A stretch of DNA of 5,198 bases from Clostridia bacterium (GTDB lineage: Bacteria > Bacillota_A > Clostridia > Oscillospirales > CAG-272): positions 1 through 5,198 of the forward strand of contig JAGDAM010000391.1 in assembly GCA_017959485.1 (NCBI GenBank), written 5' to 3'. How positions within the stretch are numbered: the stretch's first letter is position 1; the number at the start of each line of letters is the position of its first letter. The notes below the pieces were generated by a model. That model was given only the letters and a program-made list of their open reading frames with translations, had not been told where the DNA came from and searched no databases. Of the stretch, positions 1 to 5,144 are shown piece by piece. A program made the translations under genes and the position numbers.

Positions 1-3
1 CGA

Positions 4-26
4 GGCATCCCCTCACGGGGAAGGCC
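4..26. repeat. Imperfect palindrome (REP-like hairpin)
   Basis: GGC (4-6) pairs with GCC (24-26), and TCCCC (8-12) pairs with GGGGA (17-21) around a 4-nt TCAC loop; A7 faces A22-G23 as a small internal loop. It lies in the noncoding spacer after the metallo-hydrolase gene. As minus-strand RNA it could form a hairpin at the end of that operon and act as a terminator or 3' stabiliser, but no T-tract is visible because the window ends 3 bases later. It resembles dispersed CCTTCCCC/GGGGAAGG palindromes that I recall from gut Clostridia genomes; that is recollection, not a search. Confidence 0.4.
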
Positions 27-35
27 AACGTCTTT

Positions 36-94
36 AATTCCGAATTCCGAATTGTCGCCAATTCATAATTCATCATTCACAATTCATAATTGAT
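36..94. repeat. AT-rich tandem repeat, 7-bp period (AATTCNN)
   Basis: Heptads starting at 36, 43, 60, 67, 74, 81 and 88 read AATTCCG, AATTCCG, AATTCAT, AATTCAT, CATTCAC, AATTCAT and AATTGAT. Between the two blocks is a 10-base unit, AATTGTCGCC (50-59). The composition is far more A/T-rich than the genes around it. The last two units (81-94) overlap the 3' end of the metallo-hydrolase gene and encode its last codons and TGA stop. Nothing else is visible in the 1-83 spacer apart from the palindrome at 4-26. The repeat could be slippage-derived or the edge of a small nonautonomous element; no terminal repeats can be defined from this window. Confidence 0.7.
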
Positions 95-818
95 TCGCTA
101 TCATTTCTCTCATCTTTCTCTCGCATCCGTCGAGCAGCTCTGTCCAAACAGACCGGTCGATGAATCTGTTTTCCCCGGTCTCAAGCAGTACCGCGGAGTT
201 TTCGAGCGTATGATTCTGCCAGGAATGGTTTCCCACAGTAACATCGACCCGCTCCTTCCGCAGCCGCGCGATCGACTCGAGGAATCTGTCCCGCTGACCG
301 ATATCGAGTCCGCGCTTTTCAAGAAAATCCAGCCGCAGCTGCTTCGTCCCGGCTCCGCCGAACATCCCGCAGCGCAGAGAAACGCCCTTCTCTTCGACGT
401 CGAAAAAGAAGGACACCGTCCCGTCGGTATGCCCCGGAGTGTGAAGAACGGTAATATCGGTTTTGCCGAGCCGTATATGACGTCCGTCCTCGTATTCCCG
501 GTCGGGCTCAAAACCCGAAATATACCTTAGATCCTCGTGCCGCAGCCATGTCTCGGCCCGGCAGAGTTTTAGAAGCGACGGCGTCCCGCCCGTGTGATCC
601 GAGTGTCCGTGCGAGTGCAGTATTATCTTTATATCCCCGGGATCGAACCCGAGTTTCTCCATTCCCGCGAGTATCGCCGGCACCGTCTTTTCGTACCCGG
701 TGTCTATCATGATAAGTCCGTCACCCGTATCTATTATGTGAGACGACTCTCCGTAGGTCCCGACAAAATAGAGGTTTCCGACCATCCGGAAGGGCGGAAT
801 ATATCTTTCTTCAGCCAT
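84..818 (-). CDS. MBL-fold metallo-hydrolase, B3-like, substrate unknown
   Basis: A 244-residue soluble protein of the metallo-beta-lactamase superfamily. The core HxHxDH motif is H70-G-H72-S-D74-H75; H130 (in HTPGH) and H198 (in VGNHSW) supply the remaining ligands. This is the B3-style set: H70/H72/H130 for metal 1 and D74/H75/H198 for metal 2. No signal peptide is seen, so true beta-lactamase activity is unlikely; family members include lactonases, thioesterases and phosphodiesterases. The ATG at 818 is chosen because GGAGG lies 5 nt upstream; a longer in-frame extension to 911 would run deep into the upstream gene. The gene overlaps the dehydrogenase stop by 8 bp and is last in the leftward operon. 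A lactonase role in sugar-acid metabolism would fit the neighbours but is inference. The final codons lie in the AATTCAT repeat. Confidence 0.9.
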   Translation of the reverse strand: MAEERYIPPFRMVGNLYFVGTYGESSHIIDTGDGLIMIDTGYEKTVPAILAGMEKLGFDPGDIKIILHSHGHSDHTGGTPSLLKLCRAETWLRHEDLRYISGFEPDREYEDGRHIRLGKTDITVLHTPGHTDGTVSFFFDVEEKGVSLRCGMFGGAGTKQLRLDFLEKRGLDIGQRDRFLESIARLRKERVDVTVGNHSWQNHTLENSAVLLETGENRFIDRSVWTELLDGCERKMREMIANQL

Positions 819-1893
819 TTTTGCCTCCGATGATCCTTTCGACCTCGGTCCCGACGTCCTTCGTCGAGGCGCTGCCGCCGAGATCCGGCGTGAGCACGCG
901 GCCTTCGGCAAGGACGGTTTCGACGGCGCCGAGCACCGCTTTCGCCGCCGCGGTCTCTCCGAGATGATCGAGCATCATCGACGCAGACCAGATTGCGGCC
1001 AGCGGGTCGGCCGTTCCCTTCCCGGCTATGTCGGGAGCCGAGCCGTGTATCGGCTCGAACATCGAGGGATATCTTCTCTCGGGATCGATATTCGCTCCGG
1101 CGGCGAGTCCCATTCCTCCGGCAATCGCCGCCCCTATGTCGGTAAGTATATCGCCGAACAGGTTCGACGTGACGACGACGCCGAAGCGGGACGGATCTCT
1201 GATCATAAACATTCCGGCAGCGTCGACGAGCAGCATATCGGTCTTGACGTCGGGATAGTCGCGACCGACTTCGGCAAACGTCTTGTCCCAGAACACCATC
1301 GAGTAGTTGAGAGCGTTGCCCTTCGAGACGCTCGTCAGCTTTTTGCCGGTCGAGCGCGCGAGTTCGTAGGCGTACCTCATTACGCGTTCGCATCCGCGGC
1401 GGGTGAAGATCCCGTACTGGATCACCGTCTCGTCCGGAAGCCTCGCGTTTTTCCATTCGCCCTTTCCCGAGTACTCGCCCTCGGTGTTTTCTCTCACGAA
1501 TACCATATCGATATCGCGGGACTCCTTTCCCTTCAGCGGGCAGGGAGCTCCGGCGAGCAGTTTTACGGGCCGCAGGTTGACGTACTGATCGAATCCCTTG
1601 CGGATCTCAAGCAGCAGTCCGCCTAGCGAAATATGGTCGGGTACCGACGGGTCGCCGACGGCGCCGAGAAGAATCGCGTCGTACCCGGACAGAATACCGA
1701 GCCCGTCCGCGGGCATCATCCTGTCGGTCCTGTGATAATAGCCGCAGCCCCAGGGGTATTCGTCAAATTCAAGCCCGAATCCGCCGGCGCGAGCCGCGGC
1801 TTTCAGCGCTCTGACCGCCTCCGCCGTCACCTCTGGACCGATACCGTCCCCGGGGATGACCGCTTCGCGGTGTTTTTTTAATTCGTCACTCAT
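811..1893 (-). CDS. Tartrate/D-malate-type dehydrogenase (decarboxylating)
   Basis: A 360-residue cytoplasmic enzyme of the isocitrate/isopropylmalate dehydrogenase family, normal in length and complete. It is expected to oxidise a 2-hydroxy acid with NAD+ and a divalent metal and then decarboxylate it. Seen: IPGDGIGPEV (13-22), substrate arginines in NLRPV (R108) and VRENTEGEY (R134, Y141), catalytic Lys191 in SVSKGN, metal-binding Asp224, Asp248 and Asp252 in NLFGDILTD, and cofactor loop HGSAPDI (283-289). VPDHISL, FDQYVNLRP and RENTEGEYS point to the TtuC/DmlA branch rather than LeuB, so D-malate, tartrate or a related acid is likely. Two tryptophans I expect in that branch (GWP, SLWG) are Asp81 and Gly91 here, so specificity may differ. 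The start overlaps the upstream stop as ATGA (1890-1893), with AGAGG 9 nt upstream. Confidence 0.92.
   Translation of the reverse strand: MSDELKKHREAVIPGDGIGPEVTAEAVRALKAAARAGGFGLEFDEYPWGCGYYHRTDRMMPADGLGILSGYDAILLGAVGDPSVPDHISLGGLLLEIRKGFDQYVNLRPVKLLAGAPCPLKGKESRDIDMVFVRENTEGEYSGKGEWKNARLPDETVIQYGIFTRRGCERVMRYAYELARSTGKKLTSVSKGNALNYSMVFWDKTFAEVGRDYPDVKTDMLLVDAAGMFMIRDPSRFGVVVTSNLFGDILTDIGAAIAGGMGLAAGANIDPERRYPSMFEPIHGSAPDIAGKGTADPLAAIWSASMMLDHLGETAAAKAVLGAVETVLAEGRVLTPDLGGSASTKDVGTEVERIIGGKNG
824..828 (-). promoter_or_regulatory. Ribosome binding site of the MBL-fold gene
   Basis: On the minus strand GGAGG is followed by CAAAA and then ATG at 818. It lies inside the 3' end of the dehydrogenase gene. 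This site decides the start at 818 rather than upstream methionines that would overlap the dehydrogenase by about 100 bp. Confidence 0.8.
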
Positions 1894-3494
1894 TTTTTGT
1901 ATCCTCTAACAATCTGAGATATCCTGTTGTAATCGTTGGTCAGCACCGTTTCGACGCCGAGATCGAGATACATGCGCGCGCGCTCGGGCGTGTCGGCGTA
2001 GAAAGCCGTAACAAGTATGCCGTTCGCGTGGGCTCTTTCAATCAGTTCGGGAGTGAACTCGTCCTTGAAAATCTGAATCTTCCGGCAGCCGTATTTCAGG
2101 GCGCGCTCCACCTGATCCCCCGCGCCGGCGCCGTATCCGACGCAGCGGGAGATATCGGGAGCGATCTGCGCGAGCACTTCCTGCACGCGGTCGTCGCCGC
2201 TCATGAAATAAACGTATTTTTCGCAGTCGTACCGGCGGACAAGCTCAACGATCTTCGCGATCCACGCGGGATCGAAACGGTAGGATTCCCTGTTCGAGGT
2301 CTTGATATGCACGTTCATTACGCAGCGGCAGGAGAATTTCTCGAGTATCTCCGCGAACGTGGGTATGCGCAGACCCGAGAACTCTTCGGAATACTTGCAT
2401 CCGAAATCGAGCCGGCGCAGCTCCTCCAGCATATGCTCCCAGACGTACCCCTCGCCGTCGCTCACGCGGTCGAGCCGCGCGTCGTGAGTCGAAACGGTCT
2501 CCCCTTCCGACGTCCTCCAGAGATCGAACTCAATCTCATCGGCGCCGAGCGCCACAGCGGCGCCGAAGGCGGGCATGCTGTTTTCCGGCGCGACAGTGTT
2601 GAATCCCCGATGGGCGCAGACGCGCGGATAAGGCATCTCGGTGTCGGGAAGCACGGTACCCGGTCCGGCCGGACGGTATTTCCAGGGCCTGCGGCCCTTC
2701 TCGATATAATCCTTGTGTTCGGTCAGCGGCCCGCGGAACCCCGCCGGCTTCAGATATTTGGCGTGAGGATCGATCTCGACGCATTCGGCGCCGATCCTGC
2801 TCTCCATGTCGAGCAGAACCCGTCCGTCCGGCGCGGCCACCATCGAGCTGCCTCCGGTCTTCGAATCCTCTCCGAGCGACACCGAAGAGCGCACGACGTA
2901 GGCGCCGGTGTTGTATGCCGCGCAGGCGGACATCATTTCAAGCGCCGTCTTCGTGTCTGTGCGCTGATGCGAACAGCCGATGATTATATCCGGGTTCGCA
3001 CGTCCGATCGCGGCAAACGCCTCGTAAAAGTAAAAGTCGTAGCAGGTGAGGAAGCAGAGCCGCAGCCCGTCGACGGTGACGACGGTCGGGTCGGAGCGGG
3101 TGAGAGCGTAGCTTTTGTCGAGAAAGGTCTGCTCACCCGGCGTCAGGTGCTGTTTATAATACTTTCCGGCAAGCTTCCCGTCTCTGCCGAAGACGTAGGT
3201 GGTGTTGCGCAGAAGTCCGCCTTCTCCCTCGGAGCGGGCGTTGACGCAAAGGATGCTCCGGCAGCGGGCGGCGGTCTCCGCAGCGAGTTCGAGCAGCGGC
3301 CGGTTGTACTTTTCGTAAGCTTCGCGGCGAGCGCCCGGGCTGTTCGCGTATACCGGCGTGTCCGCCGACTCGGGCAGGACTATCAGGTCGAGCGACTCGT
3401 CGCAGGCCCGCATCAGTTCGAGTTCCCGCTCAAAATACTCGTCGGCTTTCGACGGGTCGGTGCCCCAGAGCGGCTGAATGAGACAAATCTTCAT
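1890..3494 (-). CDS. Carbon-nitrogen hydrolase / glycerophosphodiester phosphodiesterase fusion
   Basis: A 534-residue two-domain protein. Residues about 1-265 are a nitrilase-superfamily (CN hydrolase) domain with the Glu-Lys-Cys triad: E42 in VLPES, K114 in YYKQHL and C151 in TCYDF. They should hydrolyse an amide, carbamoyl or nitrile bond. After a linker (about 266-287), residues 288-534 are a GDPD TIM barrel: H295-R-G, PENS (303-306), E322-F-D324, H337-D and a C-terminal VLTND. They should cleave a glycerophosphodiester or similar bond. The usual third metal-ligand motif NIEIK reads NVHIK here (H396). Each domain is about full length and the junction lies in one uninterrupted frame. No signal peptide or membrane segment is seen, so it is probably cytoplasmic. 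The start at 3494 puts MKICLIQ at the first strand, with GGGAAGG 8 nt upstream; an in-frame ATG at 3524, with a weaker AAAGG, adds ten residues and cannot be excluded. It is first gene of the leftward operon. Confidence 0.9.
   Translation of the reverse strand: MKICLIQPLWGTDPSKADEYFERELELMRACDESLDLIVLPESADTPVYANSPGARREAYEKYNRPLLELAAETAARCRSILCVNARSEGEGGLLRNTTYVFGRDGKLAGKYYKQHLTPGEQTFLDKSYALTRSDPTVVTVDGLRLCFLTCYDFYFYEAFAAIGRANPDIIIGCSHQRTDTKTALEMMSACAAYNTGAYVVRSSVSLGEDSKTGGSSMVAAPDGRVLLDMESRIGAECVEIDPHAKYLKPAGFRGPLTEHKDYIEKGRRPWKYRPAGPGTVLPDTEMPYPRVCAHRGFNTVAPENSMPAFGAAVALGADEIEFDLWRTSEGETVSTHDARLDRVSDGEGYVWEHMLEELRRLDFGCKYSEEFSGLRIPTFAEILEKFSCRCVMNVHIKTSNRESYRFDPAWIAKIVELVRRYDCEKYVYFMSGDDRVQEVLAQIAPDISRCVGYGAGAGDQVERALKYGCRKIQIFKDEFTPELIERAHANGILVTAFYADTPERARMYLDLGVETVLTNDYNRISQIVRGYKK
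1903..1907 (-). promoter_or_regulatory. Ribosome binding site of the dehydrogenase
   Basis: AGAGG on the minus strand, 9 nt before the ATG at 1893, lies within the last codons of the nitrilase-GDPD gene. Together with the ATGA start/stop overlap it indicates translational coupling. Confidence 0.65.
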
Positions 3495-3502
3495 TTCGGT
3501 TT

Positions 3503-3509
3503 CCTTCCC
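3503..3509 (-). promoter_or_regulatory. Ribosome binding site of the nitrilase-GDPD fusion
   Basis: GGGAAGG on the minus strand lies 8 nt before the ATG at 3494. It favours this start over the ATG at 3524, whose own AAAGG (3532-3536) has 7-nt spacing and is also possible. Confidence 0.55.
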
Positions 3510-3517
3510 TACGTTTA

Positions 3518-3546
3518 TTGACATTAAACTGCCTTTATGCTATACT
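3518..3546 (+). promoter_or_regulatory. Sigma-70/sigma-A promoter of the rightward operon
   Basis: A perfect -35 TTGACA (3518-3523), a 17-bp spacer and a -10 TATACT (3541-3546) preceded by TGC, an extended -10. Transcription should begin near 3552-3554, about 5 nt before the GGAGG of the SGNH hydrolase gene, giving a very short leader. The upstream in-frame ATG at 3537 lies inside this promoter and so cannot be the translation start. Confidence 0.85.
3523..3528 (-). promoter_or_regulatory. Candidate -10 of the leftward operon
   Basis: Minus-strand TTTAAT matches TATAAT at 5 of 6 positions. It would start transcription near 3516, leaving a leader of about 20 nt that contains the GGGAAGG site before the ATG at 3494. 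No acceptable -35 is present at 16-18 bp, so it would need an activator. An alternative pair is TTATCA (3563-3568) and TATAGC (3539-3544) with an 18-bp spacer, each matching 4 of 6. Weak evidence. Confidence 0.25.
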
Positions 3547-3568
3547 TATCACGCACCGGAGGTGATAA
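3546..3568. promoter_or_regulatory. Inverted repeat, candidate operator
   Basis: A perfect 7-bp inverted repeat TTATCAC (3546-3552) / GTGATAA (3562-3568) with a 9-nt spacer. It spans the end of the -10, the predicted start site and the Shine-Dalgarno. The left arm lies mostly upstream of the predicted start site, so an RNA hairpin is unlikely and a dimeric repressor site is more likely. It also lies upstream of the leftward gene and could control both directions. The regulator is not in the window. Confidence 0.5.
3558..3566 (+). promoter_or_regulatory. Near-perfect Shine-Dalgarno deciding a GTG start
   Basis: GGAGGTGAT is a 9-base match to the complement of the 16S rRNA 3' end. Its GGAGG core ends 7 nt before GTG at 3570. 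It fixes the start of the SGNH hydrolase gene. Confidence 0.85.
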
Positions 3569-3569
3569 C

Positions 3570-4232
3570 GTGAAAGACTTCCAAACGCTGCCCGGGAACG
3601 GCGAAGAATACTCTTTTGACCGGCTCGAAAAGATTTTCGACCCGCGCCTTAGCGGCAAAAAGCTTTTCGTGCTCGGCTCCTCGGTCGCGCTCGGAAGCGC
3701 GTCCGGCGGAAGAGCCGTCGGAGAATACTTCGCTGCCAGATTCGGCATGGAGCTTGAAAAATCCGCGGTCAGCGGCACGACGATGACGGGACTTAAGTCC
3801 CCGACCTACCTCGAACGGCTCGACGCGGCGCTCCCGTCCCTTTCGGCCGATCTCTTTATCTGTCAGCTCTCGACGAACGACGCCCGTCTCGGCTCTCCCG
3901 TGGGAGTCCCGGGCTCCGGTCCGGACCGCGATACCGTCTGCGGGGCCGTTGAATACATTCTTCAAAAAACAGAGCCGCCGGGACGTCCGCGATTCTTTTT
4001 CACCGGATCGAGATACGGCAGTCCCGCCTACGGAAAACTTGTCGAACTTCTTTATGAAATCCGGAAGCATTACGGTTTCGGCATACTCGATCTCTGGTCG
4101 GACGACGCCTTCAACTGTATTCCGGACGAAAAGCGCTCTCTCTGGATGAAGGACGGAGTACACCCGACGGCGGCCGGATACCGCGACTGGTGGGGACCCG
4201 AACTTGAACGGCAGCTTCTGAAGCAGTTATAA
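3570..4232 (+). CDS. SGNH/GDSL-type hydrolase
   Basis: A 220-residue probable cytoplasmic esterase or lipase-like hydrolase starting at GTG. The four SGNH blocks are in order: nucleophile Ser38 in LGSSVALG (a Ser replaces the usual Asp of GDS), oxyanion Gly69 in VSGTT, Asn103 in STNDA (Ser in place of the usual Gly), and the D195-x-x-H198 pair in KDGVHPT. The length is typical of single-domain members. A lead of about 30 residues precedes the first strand (KLFVLGSS); it is polar, so it is not a signal peptide. The family removes acyl or acetyl groups from sugars, lipids or other small molecules, and substrate cannot be inferred. It is the first gene of the rightward unit, directly behind a strong promoter and 33 bp before the TIM-barrel gene, so the two are probably co-transcribed. 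Confidence 0.88.
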   Translation: MKDFQTLPGNGEEYSFDRLEKIFDPRLSGKKLFVLGSSVALGSASGGRAVGEYFAARFGMELEKSAVSGTTMTGLKSPTYLERLDAALPSLSADLFICQLSTNDARLGSPVGVPGSGPDRDTVCGAVEYILQKTEPPGRPRFFFTGSRYGSPAYGKLVELLYEIRKHYGFGILDLWSDDAFNCIPDEKRSLWMKDGVHPTAAGYRDWWGPELERQLLKQL

Positions 4233-4253
4233 TTTTCCGATATGGATTATTGC

Positions 4254-4259
4254 GAGGTG
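4254..4259 (+). promoter_or_regulatory. Ribosome binding site of the TIM-barrel gene
   Basis: GAGGTG lies 6 nt before the ATG at 4266. The in-frame ATG at 4242 has no Shine-Dalgarno upstream, so 4266 is preferred; an adjacent ATG at 4269 is also possible. Confidence 0.75.
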
Positions 4260-4265
4260 TTAAAA

Positions 4266-5144
4266 ATGATGTATCTTTCAACGACAACGTCCATTATGCG
4301 AAACGTATACGGCGAGAGCCGGAAATTCACGGTTACCGAGGCGATTGCGGCCCTTGCGGAAGCCGGATACGACAGAGTCGATATTTCTCTCTGGACGATG
4401 AGCGGAAAAGGCGGGGTCATGGCGTCGGACGGCTGGGAGGCGGCTATCGCCGAAATCGGCGAGGCGTCGGCGAAATATTCGCTTCCGGTCTATCAGACTC
4501 ACGGCAACACCGCGAGCGGCGGAGAATGGGACGACCCCGCGTACGACTGGGAACATCTGACAAAAACCAATCTCCGCAACATCCGCGCGACGGCGATGCT
4601 CGGCGGCAAATGGATGGTCGTCCATCCGATGAATCTGCCGCACGACCCGCTTTACAATCCCGAAAAGGCGAAAGCCGCCAATCTCAGATATCTGGCTCCG
4701 TATATAGAAGAGGCAAAGAAGGCGGGGATCGGACTCGCGGTCGAAAATATGGTCGATTTCCGCGGCTGGCGCCGGCGCTACTGCGGGGGAAACATATATG
4801 AGCTGATCGATCTCGTCGACACGATAAAAGACCCGTCGGTCGGAATCTGCTTTGACACCGGACACGCCAATCTCGGAGGCGTCGACGTTCCCGCTGCGAT
4901 ACGCGAGATCGGACCGCGCCTGCGCGCAACGCATATCAACGACAACCTCGACAACGGGAAGGACGATCATCTCTTCCCTTATTTCGGAACCGTGGACTGG
5001 AAGGAGACGATGCGCGCCTTCCGCGAAATCGGGTACGACGGGGACTTCGCATACGAGGCGGGCTCGCAGAGACTTCCGTCATCCGCCAGAGGATTCTGGC
5101 TGAAATATACTGCCGAGCTCGGAAGGCATCTTCTTTCATTATAA
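4266..5144 (+). CDS. Sugar phosphate isomerase/epimerase-like TIM-barrel protein
   Basis: A 292-residue member of the xylose-isomerase-like TIM-barrel superfamily, which includes hydroxypyruvate isomerase, D-tagatose 3-epimerase, IolE/IolI and endonuclease IV. Seen: AIAALAEAGYDRVDISL (27-42) as the first helix and strand, QTHG (77-80), VVHPMN (118-123), E160 in LAVENM, D197 and H200 in CFDTGHAN, H223 in THINDN, HLFPYFGTVDW (235-245), and E264 in AYEAG near the C-terminus. E160, D197, H223 and E264 make the usual Glu-Asp-His-Glu divalent-metal site, with E160 and E264 as likely acid/base residues. The length is full for the family and no signal peptide is seen. A ketose or inosose epimerase/isomerase, or a dehydratase, acting on a product of the neighbouring hydrolases is plausible; the exact reaction is not readable. 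Annotation as DNA endonuclease is unlikely in this setting. Confidence 0.88.
   Translation: MMYLSTTTSIMRNVYGESRKFTVTEAIAALAEAGYDRVDISLWTMSGKGGVMASDGWEAAIAEIGEASAKYSLPVYQTHGNTASGGEWDDPAYDWEHLTKTNLRNIRATAMLGGKWMVVHPMNLPHDPLYNPEKAKAANLRYLAPYIEEAKKAGIGLAVENMVDFRGWRRRYCGGNIYELIDLVDTIKDPSVGICFDTGHANLGGVDVPAAIREIGPRLRATHINDNLDNGKDDHLFPYFGTVDWKETMRAFREIGYDGDFAYEAGSQRLPSSARGFWLKYTAELGRHLLSL

Noticed and set aside
84..818. Antibiotic-resistance metallo-beta-lactamase
   Set aside because: The ligand set is B3-like, but there is no signal peptide and the gene is embedded in a catabolic-type operon; the superfamily is mostly non-lactamase.
819..911. 31-residue N-terminal extension of the MBL-fold protein
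   Set aside because: It would overlap the dehydrogenase by about 100 bp, it is low-complexity Arg/Ser-rich, and a GGAGG site 5 nt before the ATG at 818 gives a better start.
734..1456. A 240-codon minus-strand frame overlapping the dehydrogenase and MBL genes
   Set aside because: Very Arg-rich out-of-frame translation covering two real genes; no motif.
964..1626. A 220-codon plus-strand open frame opposite the dehydrogenase
   Set aside because: Shadow of the strongly conserved dehydrogenase; Arg-rich translation and no recognisable motif.
2028..3521. A 497-codon open frame on the plus strand opposite the nitrilase-GDPD gene
   Set aside because: It lies wholly antisense to a gene with full catalytic motifs, its translation shows no domain and is rich in Arg, Ala, Val and Gly, and open antisense frames are expected in G+C-rich genes with strong third-position bias.
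3546..3568. RNA hairpin or riboswitch hiding the Shine-Dalgarno
   Set aside because: The left arm is mostly upstream of the predicted transcription start, so it would not be in the RNA; a DNA operator fits better.
3537..3569. ATG start at 3537 for the SGNH hydrolase
   Set aside because: It falls inside the -35/-10 spacer and upstream of the predicted transcript start; GTG at 3570 has a perfect Shine-Dalgarno.
4278..4970. A 230-codon minus-strand frame opposite the TIM-barrel gene
   Set aside because: Antisense shadow with no domain; the plus frame has the full Glu-Asp-His-Glu metal site.
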